Origin: Pseudomonas furukawaii
GTDB taxonomy: Bacteria; Pseudomonadota; Gammaproteobacteria; Pseudomonadales; Pseudomonadaceae
DNA length: 64,000 bases
Direction of reading: 5' to 3'
NCBI RefSeq assembly: GCF_002355475.1
Contig: NZ_AP014862.1
Location: 3,410,001-3,474,000 of the forward strand
Shown here: one piece after another, positions 35,892 through 44,672 of the stretch
Position numbering within the stretch: the stretch's first letter is position 1
How the letters are laid out: each line of letters opens with the position of its first letter
Notes under the pieces: model-generated
What the model was told of the DNA's origin: nothing
The model's database searches: none
What the model saw: the letters and a program-made list of their open reading frames with translations, nothing else
Position numbers and translations under genes: made by a program

Positions 35892-36356
35892 GGGCAATCT
35901 TCACATGGCGGTGGTTCGGGGCCCCGGGGGGCGTGATGAGGTCGGCCAGGGGAATCCTGCGCGAGATGCGCGCGATCAGGCGGGGAACAGGTCAGGAAAC
36001 CACCGATGGGCGAACGGCCTGCCTCCCCTCCCGAAGGGCCGACAGGTGACAGACAGCGATGGGCGGAACGGAGTTCAGCGCAATCCGCCATTCAGGGACG
36101 GATGGCAACCCGTCGCCGATTTTCACTGGCGATCAGCGGCGCAAGCACGCAAACACTCAGCACCGCCTCGGTGAACGGCTTCGGCATGGCGCGCTCCTGC
36201 GGGAGCCTGCCGGCTACCCCCCCCCCGGCATTCGCCGGCAAGCCGGCTCCTACGTAACCAGGCCCTGCATCACGGCAGAGGAACTGTTGGATGTACTAGT
36301 CGCAGGACGGGACGGCTCCTTCAGTGGGCTGGCTGGCGGGGTCGGATGATCGGGCT
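35892..36356. other. 465-bp intergenic region with a poly-C tract and a REP
   Basis: No supported protein gene. It holds a run of ten C residues (36217-36226) directly followed by a REP palindrome (36231-36254). The left part would contain the promoter of the SH3-domain gene. Short open frames across it lack family signals. Confidence 0.5.
36231..36254. repeat. REP element
   Basis: TTCGCCGGCAAGCCGGCTCCTACG, the inverse of the GTAGGAGCCGGCTTGCCGGCGAA type. It contains an unoccupied copy of the insertion site used by the IS at 14.2 kb (CGTAGGAGCC on the minus strand). Confidence 0.85.
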
Positions 36357-36740
36357 TCAGGTCGAAGCCCTGGAACCCCTTGCCCGGGCGCCCTCCTGCG
36401 GGGCGACCAGCCAGAGCCCGCCGAGCCCGTCCTGCCGCACCGCCAGCGCCTCGAGCCCCTGGCCCAGGCAGGGGCCGAGGACGCAGAGGCCATCCTCGGG
36501 GCGGAACAGCGCGCCGTGGGCGAAGCAGACGATGTGGCGGCCGTCGCCGGACATGAAACGGTCCTTGCGGTATTGCATGGCCACGTCCAGGTGCGGGCAA
36601 AGGTTGCGGTAGACCCGAACCTCTCCCCGCCAGCGCAGGGCGAGCACGGTATCGCGGCCCGCGCCCCAGGGATCGAATCCCCGGGCGCGGCCTTCTTCCA
36701 GATCCTCCTGATGGCAGAGGAAGGTCGAGACGTCCTGCAC
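36357..36740 (-). CDS. Rieske 2Fe-2S protein
   Basis: 127 residues with one Rieske domain: C48 and H50 in NLCPHLDVAMQ and C72 and H75 in IVCFAHGALFRPEDGLCVLGPCLGQGLE. The spacing fits a small stand-alone Rieske ferredoxin. It starts 15 bp after the flavin monooxygenase gene, so it may pass electrons in the same pathway. The C-terminal tail after LWLVAPQEG is basic and unconserved. Confidence 0.85.
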   Translation of the reverse strand: MQDVSTFLCHQEDLEEGRARGFDPWGAGRDTVLALRWRGEVRVYRNLCPHLDVAMQYRKDRFMSGDGRHIVCFAHGALFRPEDGLCVLGPCLGQGLEALAVRQDGLGGLWLVAPQEGARARGSRAST

Positions 36741-36755
36741 GGTCGGTCCCAGGCG

Positions 36756-37880
36756 TCAGATGGGTTCGGCGGTGCGGGCCAGCATCGCCTTGGTCAGGCC
36801 GATGCGGTCGAAGCTGGCGTCATGGGCCATCTCCCGCTCGCCGGCCAGGATCGAGTGCTCGCTGATGTACTTGCAGCGCTCGAAGCGCCGCGCCATGAAG
36901 CGCTCCAGGCGCCGCTCCAGGGTTCCCGCGCCCGCCAGCTCCAGGCTCAGCACCAGGGCGTCCTCGATGGCCATGCCGGCGCCCTGGCCCAGGTGGGGGG
37001 TGGTGGCGTGGGCGGCGTCGCCGATCAGCAGCACGCGACCCTTGAACCAGGGTTCGTCGACGAACACCACCTCCATCGGCTTGTAGACCACCTGGGCGCT
37101 GTCGGTGATCTGCTCGCGCAGCTCGCCCACCAGGCCGCCCATCCGGCCGATGCGGTCGCGCATCAGCGGGGCCAGTTGCGCCGGCTCGTACCAGGGGTTA
37201 CCCGGCTCGTGGGAGGTGGAGAACATGTACATGAGGTTGTCGGCCAGGGGGACCAGGCCGGCATTGCCCTCGGCGCCGACGTAGCTCGCCAGGTGGTCGA
37301 TGGAGGGGTGCCGGGGGAAGTTGTAGCGCCACACGGCCTGGCCGGTGAATCGCGGCTTGTAGGTGTCACCGAAGAGCATGCCGCGCACCTTGGAGTAGAC
37401 GCCATCGGCACCCACCACCAGGTCGTAGCGCCCCTGGCTGCCATCGGTGAAGGTGACGTCGACGCCAGTGGCGTCCTGCTCCAGGGACTCGACGCTGAGG
37501 CCGAGGCGCACCTGGGTTCCCAGTTCGATGGCGGTGCCGCTCAGCACCTGGTGCAGCGCCAGGCGGGAGATGCCGACGTTGGCCGGGTACTCGGGGCCGG
37601 CCAGGCGTTGTCCGGGGATGCGCGCCAGCGGCTGGCCCTGGACGTCGTAGATGCCCACGTCCTCGAAGGCGTAGGCGGCGTCCAGGTAGCGGTCGAGGAC
37701 GCCCAGGCGGGCCATCTCGCGGACCACGTTGCTCTGCTGGATGATGCCGACGCCATAGACGGTCCACTCGGACTTGATCTCCACCAGGTCCACCGAAATG
37801 CCCTGGCGGCGCAGTGCGATGGCGGCGCAGAGGCCGCCGATGCCACCACCGACGATGAGTACCTTGCTGATATCGCTCAT
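36756..37880 (-). CDS. FAD-dependent aromatic-ring monooxygenase
   Basis: 374 residues of the class A flavoprotein hydroxylase family: KVLIVGGGIGGLCAAIALRRQGISVDLVE (ADP-binding loop), VVGADGVYSKVRGML (DG motif) and RVLLIGDAAHATTPHLGQGAGMAIEDALVLSLEL (FAD ribityl GD motif). Such enzymes hydroxylate phenolic or pyridine-type rings with NAD(P)H and O2. It is divergent to a LysR gene and starts an operon with the Rieske gene. The substrate is unknown. Confidence 0.9.
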   Translation of the reverse strand: MSDISKVLIVGGGIGGLCAAIALRRQGISVDLVEIKSEWTVYGVGIIQQSNVVREMARLGVLDRYLDAAYAFEDVGIYDVQGQPLARIPGQRLAGPEYPANVGISRLALHQVLSGTAIELGTQVRLGLSVESLEQDATGVDVTFTDGSQGRYDLVVGADGVYSKVRGMLFGDTYKPRFTGQAVWRYNFPRHPSIDHLASYVGAEGNAGLVPLADNLMYMFSTSHEPGNPWYEPAQLAPLMRDRIGRMGGLVGELREQITDSAQVVYKPMEVVFVDEPWFKGRVLLIGDAAHATTPHLGQGAGMAIEDALVLSLELAGAGTLERRLERFMARRFERCKYISEHSILAGEREMAHDASFDRIGLTKAMLARTAEPI

Positions 37881-38027
37881 GGATGAATCCTTGTTCTTGT
37901 TGTGTGGCGCACGGGAGAACGCGAGCGCAGAAGGCCCGTGCAGGCGGTTTTCAGGAGAGGAAACGCAGCGGCGCTGCAGCCGGGGTGCGGTCCTTGGAAG
38001 CAGAGACTAGGAAGGCGGGAACAATTT

Positions 38028-38042
38028 GACTAATCGTTAGTC
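38028..38042. promoter_or_regulatory. LysR-type operator candidate
   Basis: The perfect 15-bp palindrome GACTAA-TCG-TTAGTC, in the 208-bp divergent region between the monooxygenase and the LysR gene and 46 bp before the latter. It fits the T-N11-A pattern of LysR recognition sites. Confidence 0.6.
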
Positions 38043-38088
38043 GGGATGCAGCGTATCGCGAAAATAAATACAACGAGGTACCCCCGCC

Positions 38089-39012
38089 ATGCGCTTCAAG
38101 CACCTGGACCTGAACCTCCTGGTGGCCCTCGATGTGCTGCTGGAAGAGCAGAACATCACCCGCGCCGCTGCCCGCCTGCACATGACCCAGTCCGCCACCA
38201 GCGGGGTGCTGGGACGCCTGCGCAACTACTTCGAAGACGACCTGCTGGTGCAGGTCGGACGCAAGATGATGCCCACGCCGCTGGCCAAGGACCTGGAGAT
38301 TCCGGTCCGCGAAGTGCTGCTGAAAATCCAGACCTCGATCACCGCCAAGCCGGTCTACGACATCGCCGAAAGCAAGCGGCATTTCCGCATCATGGCCTCG
38401 GACTACCTGATCAGCGTGCTCTTCGCCGAGGCGATCCGCGAGATCAACCACGAGGCGCCACTGGTGACCTTCGAGCTCATCAGCCCCGGCCAGACCGCCA
38501 CCGAGATGCTGATGCGCGGCGAGGTGGACCTGATGATCGCCCCCGAGCACTTCATCGTGAAGGAACACCCCTCGCAGCTGCTGTTCGACGAGCAGCACGT
38601 CTGCGTGGTGTGGGAGCAGAACATGCGGGTGGGCGACCGGCTGACCCTGGAGCAGTACCTGGACCTGGGCCACGTCGCCGTCGCCTTCGGCCGCAGCCGC
38701 ACGCTGGGCATCGAGGAATGGTTCATGACCCAGTACGGCTGCAAGCGACGCCTGGAGGTCATCACCCATGACTTCAACACCCTGCCGCAGCTGGTGGTCG
38801 GCACCGAGCGCGTGGCCACCATGCACAGCCGCCTGGCGCGGCTCTATGCGCGCAACCTGCCGCTGCGGATCCTGCCGCCGCCGGTGGAGCTGCCGACCAT
38901 GCAGGAGTTCATGAGCTGGCACCGCAGCCTGGACCGCGACCCCATGCTCCGCTGGCTGCGGGAAAAGCTGGTGGAGATCGTCAACAGCCCGGAATCGCCG
39001 ATCACCGACTGA
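38089..39012 (+). CDS. LysR-family regulator of the aromatic cluster (NodD/NahR-like subgroup)
   Basis: 307 residues: MRFKHLDLNLLVALDVLLEEQNITRAAARLHMTQSATSGVLGRLRNYFEDDLLVQVGRKMMPTPLAKDL is the HTH of the NodD/NahR/LinR subgroup, which respond to aromatic inducers. The C-terminal domain follows (RIMASDYLISVLFAEAIREINHEAPLVTFELISPG). Flanked by the divergent monooxygenase-Rieske operon and by the hydrolase-dioxygenase pair downstream, it is the likely activator of both. Confidence 0.92.
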   Translation: MRFKHLDLNLLVALDVLLEEQNITRAAARLHMTQSATSGVLGRLRNYFEDDLLVQVGRKMMPTPLAKDLEIPVREVLLKIQTSITAKPVYDIAESKRHFRIMASDYLISVLFAEAIREINHEAPLVTFELISPGQTATEMLMRGEVDLMIAPEHFIVKEHPSQLLFDEQHVCVVWEQNMRVGDRLTLEQYLDLGHVAVAFGRSRTLGIEEWFMTQYGCKRRLEVITHDFNTLPQLVVGTERVATMHSRLARLYARNLPLRILPPPVELPTMQEFMSWHRSLDRDPMLRWLREKLVEIVNSPESPITD

Positions 39013-39258
39013 GGGCACCACCGCCGCGCCACGCCCCTCGCAAGCCGCGCCCCCAGGTATCTCGCCATCCGATAGCTGGCATCCGAACAAGCGATTTGTC
39101 CAATTCCTGCCCCCATGCGAGCGTGCCCCTGCCGCCTTCCGGGCGGTGGCCCCCGAGCACCTGCCTGGCCGGGGCGCCGTCATCCCGGTCGTCCCCGCCT
39201 GGCAACCCGCCGGGTTCCCCACGGGCGGACACCGGGTCAGAAGAAGGAAAACAACGAC

Positions 39259-40416
39259 ATGTTCCGCTACTTCCCTACCAACTACGTCTGGAACCTCTCG
39301 GTGGACCTGGCCCTGGAAATGGGCGCGCGCATCGGTGAGATCGTCGAGATGTGCGAACCGCTGCAAGAGGCGGCCAAGCAGCCGGATGCCGCCGGTACCC
39401 AGGCCTTCCGCGAAACCTGGTCGAAGATGGCCGACAAGCTCTGCGACCTGGCACGCGAGGATGAGGAGAAAGGCCGCCTGCTCTCCGCCGGCGAAAAGTA
39501 CAACCGGGCCGCCACCTACTACCTCACCTGCGAGCGCTTGCAGGCCCACGGCGCCCCCGGTCGCCTGGAGCTCTACCAGCGCTTCCTGGAGACCTTCGCC
39601 CGGGGCATCGAGCTGTCCGGCGAGAACTGCGAGCGGGTCGAGATCCCCTACGAGGGCAAGGTCATCTCCGGCCTCTTCGTCCGCGCCGAAGGCGTCACCG
39701 GCCCTGCGCCCCTGCTGGTCCAGCTCAACGGCCTGGACTCCACCAAGGAAATGAAATACCGCGTTGGCCTGCCGATGTGGCTGGCCCGGCGCGGCGTGTC
39801 CTCCCTGGTGATCGACCAGCCCGGCACCGGCGAAGCCCTGCGCCTGCATGACCTGAAGGCCCGCTACGACGCCGAGCACTGGGGCAGCCGCGTCTTCGAC
39901 TGGCTGGAAACCCGCGAGGACGTGGACATCACCCGTGTCGGCTGCGAAGGGGTGTCCCTCGGCGGCTACTACTGCCCGCGCGTGGTCGCCTTCGAGCCGC
40001 GCTTCGCCTGCGGCGTGGTCTGGGGCGCCAACCACGACTGGCGCGAGGTGCAGAAACGCCGCCTGGAGCGCGAGGGCAGCTTCCCGGTGCCGCACTACTG
40101 GGAGCACGTGCGCTGGGTCTGGGGCGGCAAGGACATCGAATCATTCATGGCCATTGCCGAGAACGTCCATCTCGACGGCGTGGTGGAGCGCATCCGGGTG
40201 CCCTTCCTGGTCACCCACGGCGAGCAGGATTCGCAGATCCCGCTGAAATGGGCCCATCGCACCTACGAACAACTGGTCAACAGCCCCAAACGCGAACTGA
40301 AGATCTTCACCCCTCGCGAGGGCGGCGTGCAGCACTCCAGCTTCGACAACTCCATCAACGCCGGCCAGTACATCGCCGACTGGGTCGCCGAGACCCTTGG
40401 CGGCCGCACCGCCTGA
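39259..40416 (+). CDS. Alpha/beta hydrolase of the C-C hydrolase type (dihydroxypseudooxynicotine hydrolase-like)
   Basis: 385 residues: an N-terminal helical region (MFRYFPTNYVWNLSVDLALEMGARIGEIVEMCEPL) then the hydrolase core with PLLVQLNGLDSTKEMKYRVGLPMWLARRGVSSLVIDQPGTGEAL, nucleophile GVSLGGYYCPRV (Ser), acid THGEQDSQIPLKW (Asp) and GVQHSSFDN (His). The layout matches the large hydrolases that cleave C-C bonds in pyridine-type catabolism, FrsA-like. The start is ATG with AGAAGGAAAAC upstream. The enzyme likely acts after ring hydroxylation or cleavage. Confidence 0.85.
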   Translation: MFRYFPTNYVWNLSVDLALEMGARIGEIVEMCEPLQEAAKQPDAAGTQAFRETWSKMADKLCDLAREDEEKGRLLSAGEKYNRAATYYLTCERLQAHGAPGRLELYQRFLETFARGIELSGENCERVEIPYEGKVISGLFVRAEGVTGPAPLLVQLNGLDSTKEMKYRVGLPMWLARRGVSSLVIDQPGTGEALRLHDLKARYDAEHWGSRVFDWLETREDVDITRVGCEGVSLGGYYCPRVVAFEPRFACGVVWGANHDWREVQKRRLEREGSFPVPHYWEHVRWVWGGKDIESFMAIAENVHLDGVVERIRVPFLVTHGEQDSQIPLKWAHRTYEQLVNSPKRELKIFTPREGGVQHSSFDNSINAGQYIADWVAETLGGRTA

Positions 40417-40438
40417 CGACCGAGACGAGAACCCGACC

Positions 40439-41374
40439 ATGAAGATCATCGGACCCGATTACCTGGTGTTCGGCGTCGACGACGTCGACGCCTGCGTGCA
40501 GTACCTCACCGACTACGGCCTCAAGCCCCGCGATGTCGACGAAGCCGGCGGCTACCTGGAAGCCCTGGACGGCACCGGCATCCTCATCCGCCGACGCGAC
40601 GACCCGCGCCTGCCCGCCGCCATGGAGACCGCCAGCACCCTGCGCGAGACCGTCTACGGCGTGGCCGACGAGGCGACCCTGCAGGCCATCGAGGCCGAGC
40701 TGTCGAAGGACCGCAGCGTGACCCGTGGCGAGGACGGCGTGTTGCGCACCGTGGACGACCTGGGCTTCGCCCTGGGCTTTCAGATCAGCTGCCGCCGCCC
40801 CCTCGACCTGCCCGGGGAAATCAGCAACGCGCCGGGCGCCCGCGCCAGCCGCCCGCTGAACAGCCTGGGGGCCAGCGAGGAGATGCCCGCCCTGCCCCGC
40901 AGCCTGTCCCACGTGGTCTATTTCGTCCCCGACCATGCCCGGGGCGAAGCGTTCTACGCCCGCCTGGGCTTCGTCTGCACTGATCGTTTCATCGACGTCG
41001 GCCCCTTCCTGCGTCCGGCCGGCACCGAGGATCACCACACGCTGTTCCTGATCCAGACGCCGCCGTTCATGAAAGGCATCGAGCACTTCACCTTCCACAT
41101 GGGCGGCCCCACCGAAGTCATGCTGGCCGGCACCCGGTTCGTCGAGAAAGGCTACGAGTCCTTCTGGGGGCCGGGCCGCCACCAGCTGGGCTCCAACTGG
41201 TTCTGGTACTTCAACAGCCCCATGGGCTGCCATGTGGAGTACGACGCCGACATGGACCTGCACGACGACAGCTGGACCGCCCGTACCGCGCCGCCAGGGG
41301 CGGACAGCTCGCAGTACTTCCTCTTCCACTACCAGGAGAAGTGGGCCCCGGGAGGACCGCCGCCCAAGCACTGA
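40439..41374 (+). CDS. VOC-family ring-cleavage dioxygenase-like protein
   Basis: 311 residues with two vicinal-oxygen-chelate modules. The C-terminal half keeps the metal triad: His in LSHVVYFVPDHARGEAFYARLGF, His in TEDHHTLFLIQTPPFMKGIEHFTFHMGG and Glu in MGCHVEYDADMD. The N-terminal half lacks an equivalent His at its first strand (GPDYLVFGVDD). This is the extradiol-dioxygenase layout. It starts 22 bp after the hydrolase stop, so the two are cotranscribed. The combination with a flavin monooxygenase suggests an aromatic or N-heterocyclic substrate. Confidence 0.85.
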   Translation: MKIIGPDYLVFGVDDVDACVQYLTDYGLKPRDVDEAGGYLEALDGTGILIRRRDDPRLPAAMETASTLRETVYGVADEATLQAIEAELSKDRSVTRGEDGVLRTVDDLGFALGFQISCRRPLDLPGEISNAPGARASRPLNSLGASEEMPALPRSLSHVVYFVPDHARGEAFYARLGFVCTDRFIDVGPFLRPAGTEDHHTLFLIQTPPFMKGIEHFTFHMGGPTEVMLAGTRFVEKGYESFWGPGRHQLGSNWFWYFNSPMGCHVEYDADMDLHDDSWTARTAPPGADSSQYFLFHYQEKWAPGGPPPKH

Positions 41375-41439
41375 CGCGCCCCGCTCCTTGGCAGTCCGCC
41401 CGCGACCTTCGGCTCCGGTCAGGGTCGGGCCGCCACCTC

Positions 41440-41476
41440 GACGCCCGGTGACCGGCTGGCTCCGGGCGTCTTTTTT
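41440..41476 (+). terminator. Intrinsic terminator after the dioxygenase gene
   Basis: 9-bp stem GACGCCCGG/CCGGGCGTC with a 13-nt loop, then six T residues. Confidence 0.9.
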
Positions 41477-41481
41477 CTTTC

Positions 41482-41511
41482 AAAAAAAAATGGGCGACCT
41501 GTTGGTCGCCC
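41482..41511 (-). terminator. Intrinsic terminator of phhR
   Basis: Read leftwards: 8-bp stem GGGCGACC/GGTCGCCC with a 4-nt loop and a run of nine T residues. It lies 111 bp beyond the phhR stop, back to back with the rightward terminator. Confidence 0.88.
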
Positions 41512-41622
41512 GCCCAATCATTCCGGGAGAGGAATGTCAGAAACGCTTGTGTCCGCATCACGCAAGATTCAGACAAGCTCCTTTTTACCCATCGCCCCCC
41601 TCCCCGACCATTGAACCATGGT

Positions 41623-43182
41623 CTAAGTCTCGTCCTTCCCCAGGCCATGGAGCTTCAGCTTGTTGGCGATGGTGGTGTGGGACACGCCCAGCCGCTTGCC
41701 CAGCTGTCGGCTGCTGGGATGCTCGGCGTAGAGCCGCTCCAGCACCGCCTTCTCGAATCGGCCGACGATGGCGTCCAGCCCTCCTTCGAGGGAGAAATCC
41801 CCCAGGGGCTGGGGCGCGCCGTAGTCCGGCAGACGGATATGGTCCGGACGGACGGTACCGCCATCGCAGAGCGACACCGCCTGGAACAGCACGTTCTCCA
41901 GCTGCCGCACATTGCCCGGCCAGTGGTAGTTGCCCAGCTTGTCCAGCACCTGGGGCGCCAGCTTCGGCAGGCCGCAACCGATCTGCCGGCTCGCCGAGTC
42001 GAGGAAGTGCTCCACCAGCGGCGCCAGGCCATCCAGGCATTCCCGCAGCGGCGGGATATGCAGGGACAGCACGTTGAGTCGGTGATAGAGGTCCTGGCGG
42101 AATTCGCCACGGGCGCAGAGTTCCGACAGGTCCACCTGGGTGGCGCAGATCACCCGCACGTCCAGGTACACCTCCTCGTCGCTGCCCACCCGACGGAAGC
42201 AGCCGTCCTGCAGGAAGCGCAGCAACTTGGCCTGCAGGCGCGGGCTCATCTCGCCGACGCCATCGAGGAACAGCGTGCCGCCGGCGGTCAGCTCCAGCAG
42301 CCCCAGCTTGCCCTCCGGCCGGGCACCCTCGAAGGCGCCTGGGCCGTAGCCGAAGAGTTCGGTCTCGGCCATGGATTCCGGCAGGCCGGCGCAGTTCAGC
42401 GCCATGAAGGGCGACTGGCCACGCGGACTGGCCAGGTGGCAGGCGCGGGCCAGCAGCTCCTTGCCGGTACCGGTCTCGCCCTCGATCAGCAGCGGCGCAT
42501 CCAAGGGGGCCATGCGCCGCGCCTCGCGGACCACGGCGGCCATTACCTTGGAGCTCTGGAAGATGCTGTCGAAGCCGCGCAACTCATGCTTGCGCACGTT
42601 GTAGATGCGCTCCCCCACGCGGTCCGCCCGGTGCAGGGTGAGCACGGCACCGGCCAGGGCCTCGCTCTCGTCATGCTCGGATTGCAGCGGCGCGATGTCG
42701 GCGAGGAAGGTGTCGCCCTTGATCTTGATGCGCAGGCCATTGATTCGCGCCTTGTTGGCCCGCACCAGTTCCGGCAGGTCGAAATCGTCCACGTAGCGCG
42801 ACAGCGGGATCCCCGGCACCTCGTCCACCCGCACCCCCAGCAGTTGGGCGGCGGCACGGTTGGCGGCGACGATGGAGCCCCCCATGTCGATGGACAGCAC
42901 CGGAAAATCCAGCGCCCCCAAGAGGGCGTTGAGTTCCAGGTGGCGCCGCTCGCTGGGCATCAGGCCCACGCGCTTGACGCCGAAGACGCCGGGGATGGCC
43001 TCCAGCTTCGGCCGCAGGGACTGCAGTTGCAGGTTGATCAGGTTCGGGCACAGCAGGTAGATGGCATTGCCCTGGTCGCCGCCGACTTCTCCGCGATTGA
43101 CGTTGATGCCGTAGTCGACGAGCAGGTTGAGGATGTCGCGGAGGATTCCCACGCGGTTCTGGCAATGGACTTTGATACGCAT
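41623..43182 (-). CDS. phhR: Aromatic amino acid regulator PhhR (TyrR family)
   Basis: 519 residues: an N-terminal ACT domain (MRIKVHCQNRVGILRDILNLLVDYGINVNRGEVG), a PAS domain (LSIDMGGSIVAANRAAAQLLGVRVDEVPG), an AAA+ domain with GETGTGKE, and the C-terminal HTH (SSRQLGKRLGVSHTTIANKLKLHGL). The sigma-54 loop GAFTGA is GAFEGA and Walker B reads FLDGVGEM, as expected for TyrR proteins, which work with sigma-70. It activates the divergent phhABC genes in response to phenylalanine or tyrosine. The start is the ATG after AGGGGTGCCTG. Confidence 0.95.
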   Translation of the reverse strand: MRIKVHCQNRVGILRDILNLLVDYGINVNRGEVGGDQGNAIYLLCPNLINLQLQSLRPKLEAIPGVFGVKRVGLMPSERRHLELNALLGALDFPVLSIDMGGSIVAANRAAAQLLGVRVDEVPGIPLSRYVDDFDLPELVRANKARINGLRIKIKGDTFLADIAPLQSEHDESEALAGAVLTLHRADRVGERIYNVRKHELRGFDSIFQSSKVMAAVVREARRMAPLDAPLLIEGETGTGKELLARACHLASPRGQSPFMALNCAGLPESMAETELFGYGPGAFEGARPEGKLGLLELTAGGTLFLDGVGEMSPRLQAKLLRFLQDGCFRRVGSDEEVYLDVRVICATQVDLSELCARGEFRQDLYHRLNVLSLHIPPLRECLDGLAPLVEHFLDSASRQIGCGLPKLAPQVLDKLGNYHWPGNVRQLENVLFQAVSLCDGGTVRPDHIRLPDYGAPQPLGDFSLEGGLDAIVGRFEKAVLERLYAEHPSSRQLGKRLGVSHTTIANKLKLHGLGKDET

Positions 43183-43251
43183 CAGGCACCCCTGTTTCGG
43201 GCTTTTTCCTTGGGGAGTCGATGAAAGAATCCGTTCATGACCCACTTTTTC

Positions 43252-43331
43252 CGTAAAGAATATGTGACACGAATAGCTGCCGACAAGGCGATGTCTGGCG
43301 CCACTTGCGCAGACGTAAAGAATTCCTTACG
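43252..43331. promoter_or_regulatory. TyrR-type boxes between phhR and phhA
   Basis: CGTAAAGAATTCCTTACG (43314-43331) is a near-perfect palindrome close to the TyrR consensus TGTAAA-N6-TTTACA. A weaker second box, CGTAAA-GAATAT-GTGACA, lies at 43252-43269. Two boxes of unequal strength are usual for TyrR-family control. Confidence 0.65.
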
Positions 43332-43442
43332 AATAACCGGTAATCCGAGGCGTGAACCCGGGCTTCACCCTGCTGCAACCCGGTCCGCCCTGCGCTATCG
43401 ATAGGGGAGCACAACAACAAAGCCCCGCCCTCAGGAGGCCGA

Positions 43443-44234
43443 ATGAAAACGACGCAGTACGTGGCCCGCGAACCCGATGCCAACGGCTTCATCCATTACC
43501 CGGAGACCGAGCACCAGGTGTGGAACACCCTGATCACCCGTCAGCTGAAGGTGATCGAAGGCCGCGCCTGTCAGGAATACCTGGACGGCATCGAGCAGCT
43601 TGGCCTGCCCCATGACCGCATCCCCCAGCTGGGCGAGATCAACAAGGTCCTCCAGTCCGCCACGGGCTGGCGCGTCGCCCGCGTCCCGGCGCTGATCCCC
43701 TTCCAGACCTTCTTCGAACTGCTGGCCAGCCAGCAATTCCCGGTGGCCACCTTCATCCGCACCCCGGAGGAGCTGGACTACCTGCAGGAGCCGGACATCT
43801 TCCACGAGATCTTCGGCCACTGCCCGCTGCTGACCAATCCCTGGTTCGCCGAATTCACCCACACCTACGGCAAGCTCGGTCTCAAGGCCACCAAGGAAGA
43901 ACGCGTCTACCTGGCGCGCCTGTACTGGATGACCATCGAGTTCGGCCTGCTGGATACCCCCCAGGGCCGGCGCATCTACGGCGGCGGCATCCTCTCCTCG
44001 CCGAAGGAGACCGTCTACGCGCTGTCGGGCGAGCCCGAGCACCAGACCTTCGACCCGCTGGAATGCATGCGCACGCCCTACCGCATCGATATCCTGCAGC
44101 CCCTTTACTTCGTGCTGCCGGAACTCAAGCGCCTGTTCGACCTGGCCCACGAGGACATCATGGCCCTGGTGCACAAGGCCATGACCCTGGGCCTGCACGC
44201 GCCGAAGTTCCCGCCGAAACCCAAGGCCGCCTGA
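43443..44234 (+). CDS. phhA: Phenylalanine 4-monooxygenase
   Basis: 263 residues, the usual bacterial length. The iron-binding pair and glutamate are visible in EPDIFHEIFGHCPLLTNPWFAEFTHTYG and ARLYWMTIEFGLL, and the pterin-binding region RVPALIPFQTFFELLA is conserved. It converts phenylalanine to tyrosine using tetrahydropterin and O2. First gene of phhABC, preceded by AGGAGGCCGA. Confidence 0.97.
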   Translation: MKTTQYVAREPDANGFIHYPETEHQVWNTLITRQLKVIEGRACQEYLDGIEQLGLPHDRIPQLGEINKVLQSATGWRVARVPALIPFQTFFELLASQQFPVATFIRTPEELDYLQEPDIFHEIFGHCPLLTNPWFAEFTHTYGKLGLKATKEERVYLARLYWMTIEFGLLDTPQGRRIYGGGILSSPKETVYALSGEPEHQTFDPLECMRTPYRIDILQPLYFVLPELKRLFDLAHEDIMALVHKAMTLGLHAPKFPPKPKAA

Positions 44235-44251
44235 AGACACTCACATCTTTC

Positions 44252-44286
44252 GTAGGTTGGGCTTCGCGTTGCTCTGCCCAACCTAC
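44252..44286. repeat. GTAGG-type palindromic repeat
   Basis: 11-bp perfect arms GTAGGTTGGGC/GCCCAACCTAC with a 13-nt centre, located between phhA and phhB. It belongs to the class of dispersed GTAGGNTGG hairpins that recurs at 45.9 and 46.4 kb and may affect the relative expression of phhA and phhB. Confidence 0.65.
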
Positions 44287-44315
44287 AAGAACAACACCCA
44301 TTTCGGAGACCTCAT

Positions 44316-44672
44316 ATGACCACCCTGTCCCAAGCCCACTGCGAAGCCTGCCGCGCAGGCGCTCCGCTGGTATCCGACGAAGAACTGGCCGTGCTGATCA
44401 AGGAAATCCCCGACTGGAACATCGAAGTCCGTGACGGGGTCATGCAGCTGGAAAAGGTCTACCTGTTCAAGAACTTCCGCCACGCCCTGGCCTTCACCAA
44501 CGCCGTGGGCGCCGCCGCCGAGGAAGAGGGCCACCACCCGGGCCTGCTCACCGAGTGGGGCAAGGTCACCGTTACCTGGTGGAGCCATGAGGCCAAGGGC
44601 CTGCATCGCAACGACTTCATCATGGCCGCCCGTACCGACCGCATCGCCGAGACCGCCGAGGGTCGCAAATGA
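44316..44672 (+). CDS. phhB: Pterin-4a-carbinolamine dehydratase
   Basis: 118 residues: [78 protein letters not shown]. The EEGHHP and WWSH histidines are the catalytic ones. It regenerates the pterin cofactor used by PhhA. Its stop overlaps the phhC start (ATGA), so translation is coupled. Confidence 0.97.
   Translation: MTTLSQAHCEACRAGAPLVSDEELAVLIKEIPDWNIEVRDGVMQLEKVYLFKNFRHALAFTNAVGAAAEEEGHHPGLLTEWGKVTVTWWSHEAKGLHRNDFIMAARTDRIAETAEGRK

Noticed and set aside
36217-36226. Run of ten C residues as a phase-variation tract
   Set aside because: It lies in no gene and close to no evident promoter; it borders a REP and may be a replication or sequencing slip.
37951-40107. 718-codon minus-strand open frame
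   Set aside because: It is antisense to the LysR and hydrolase genes, which carry clear motifs; a composition artefact.
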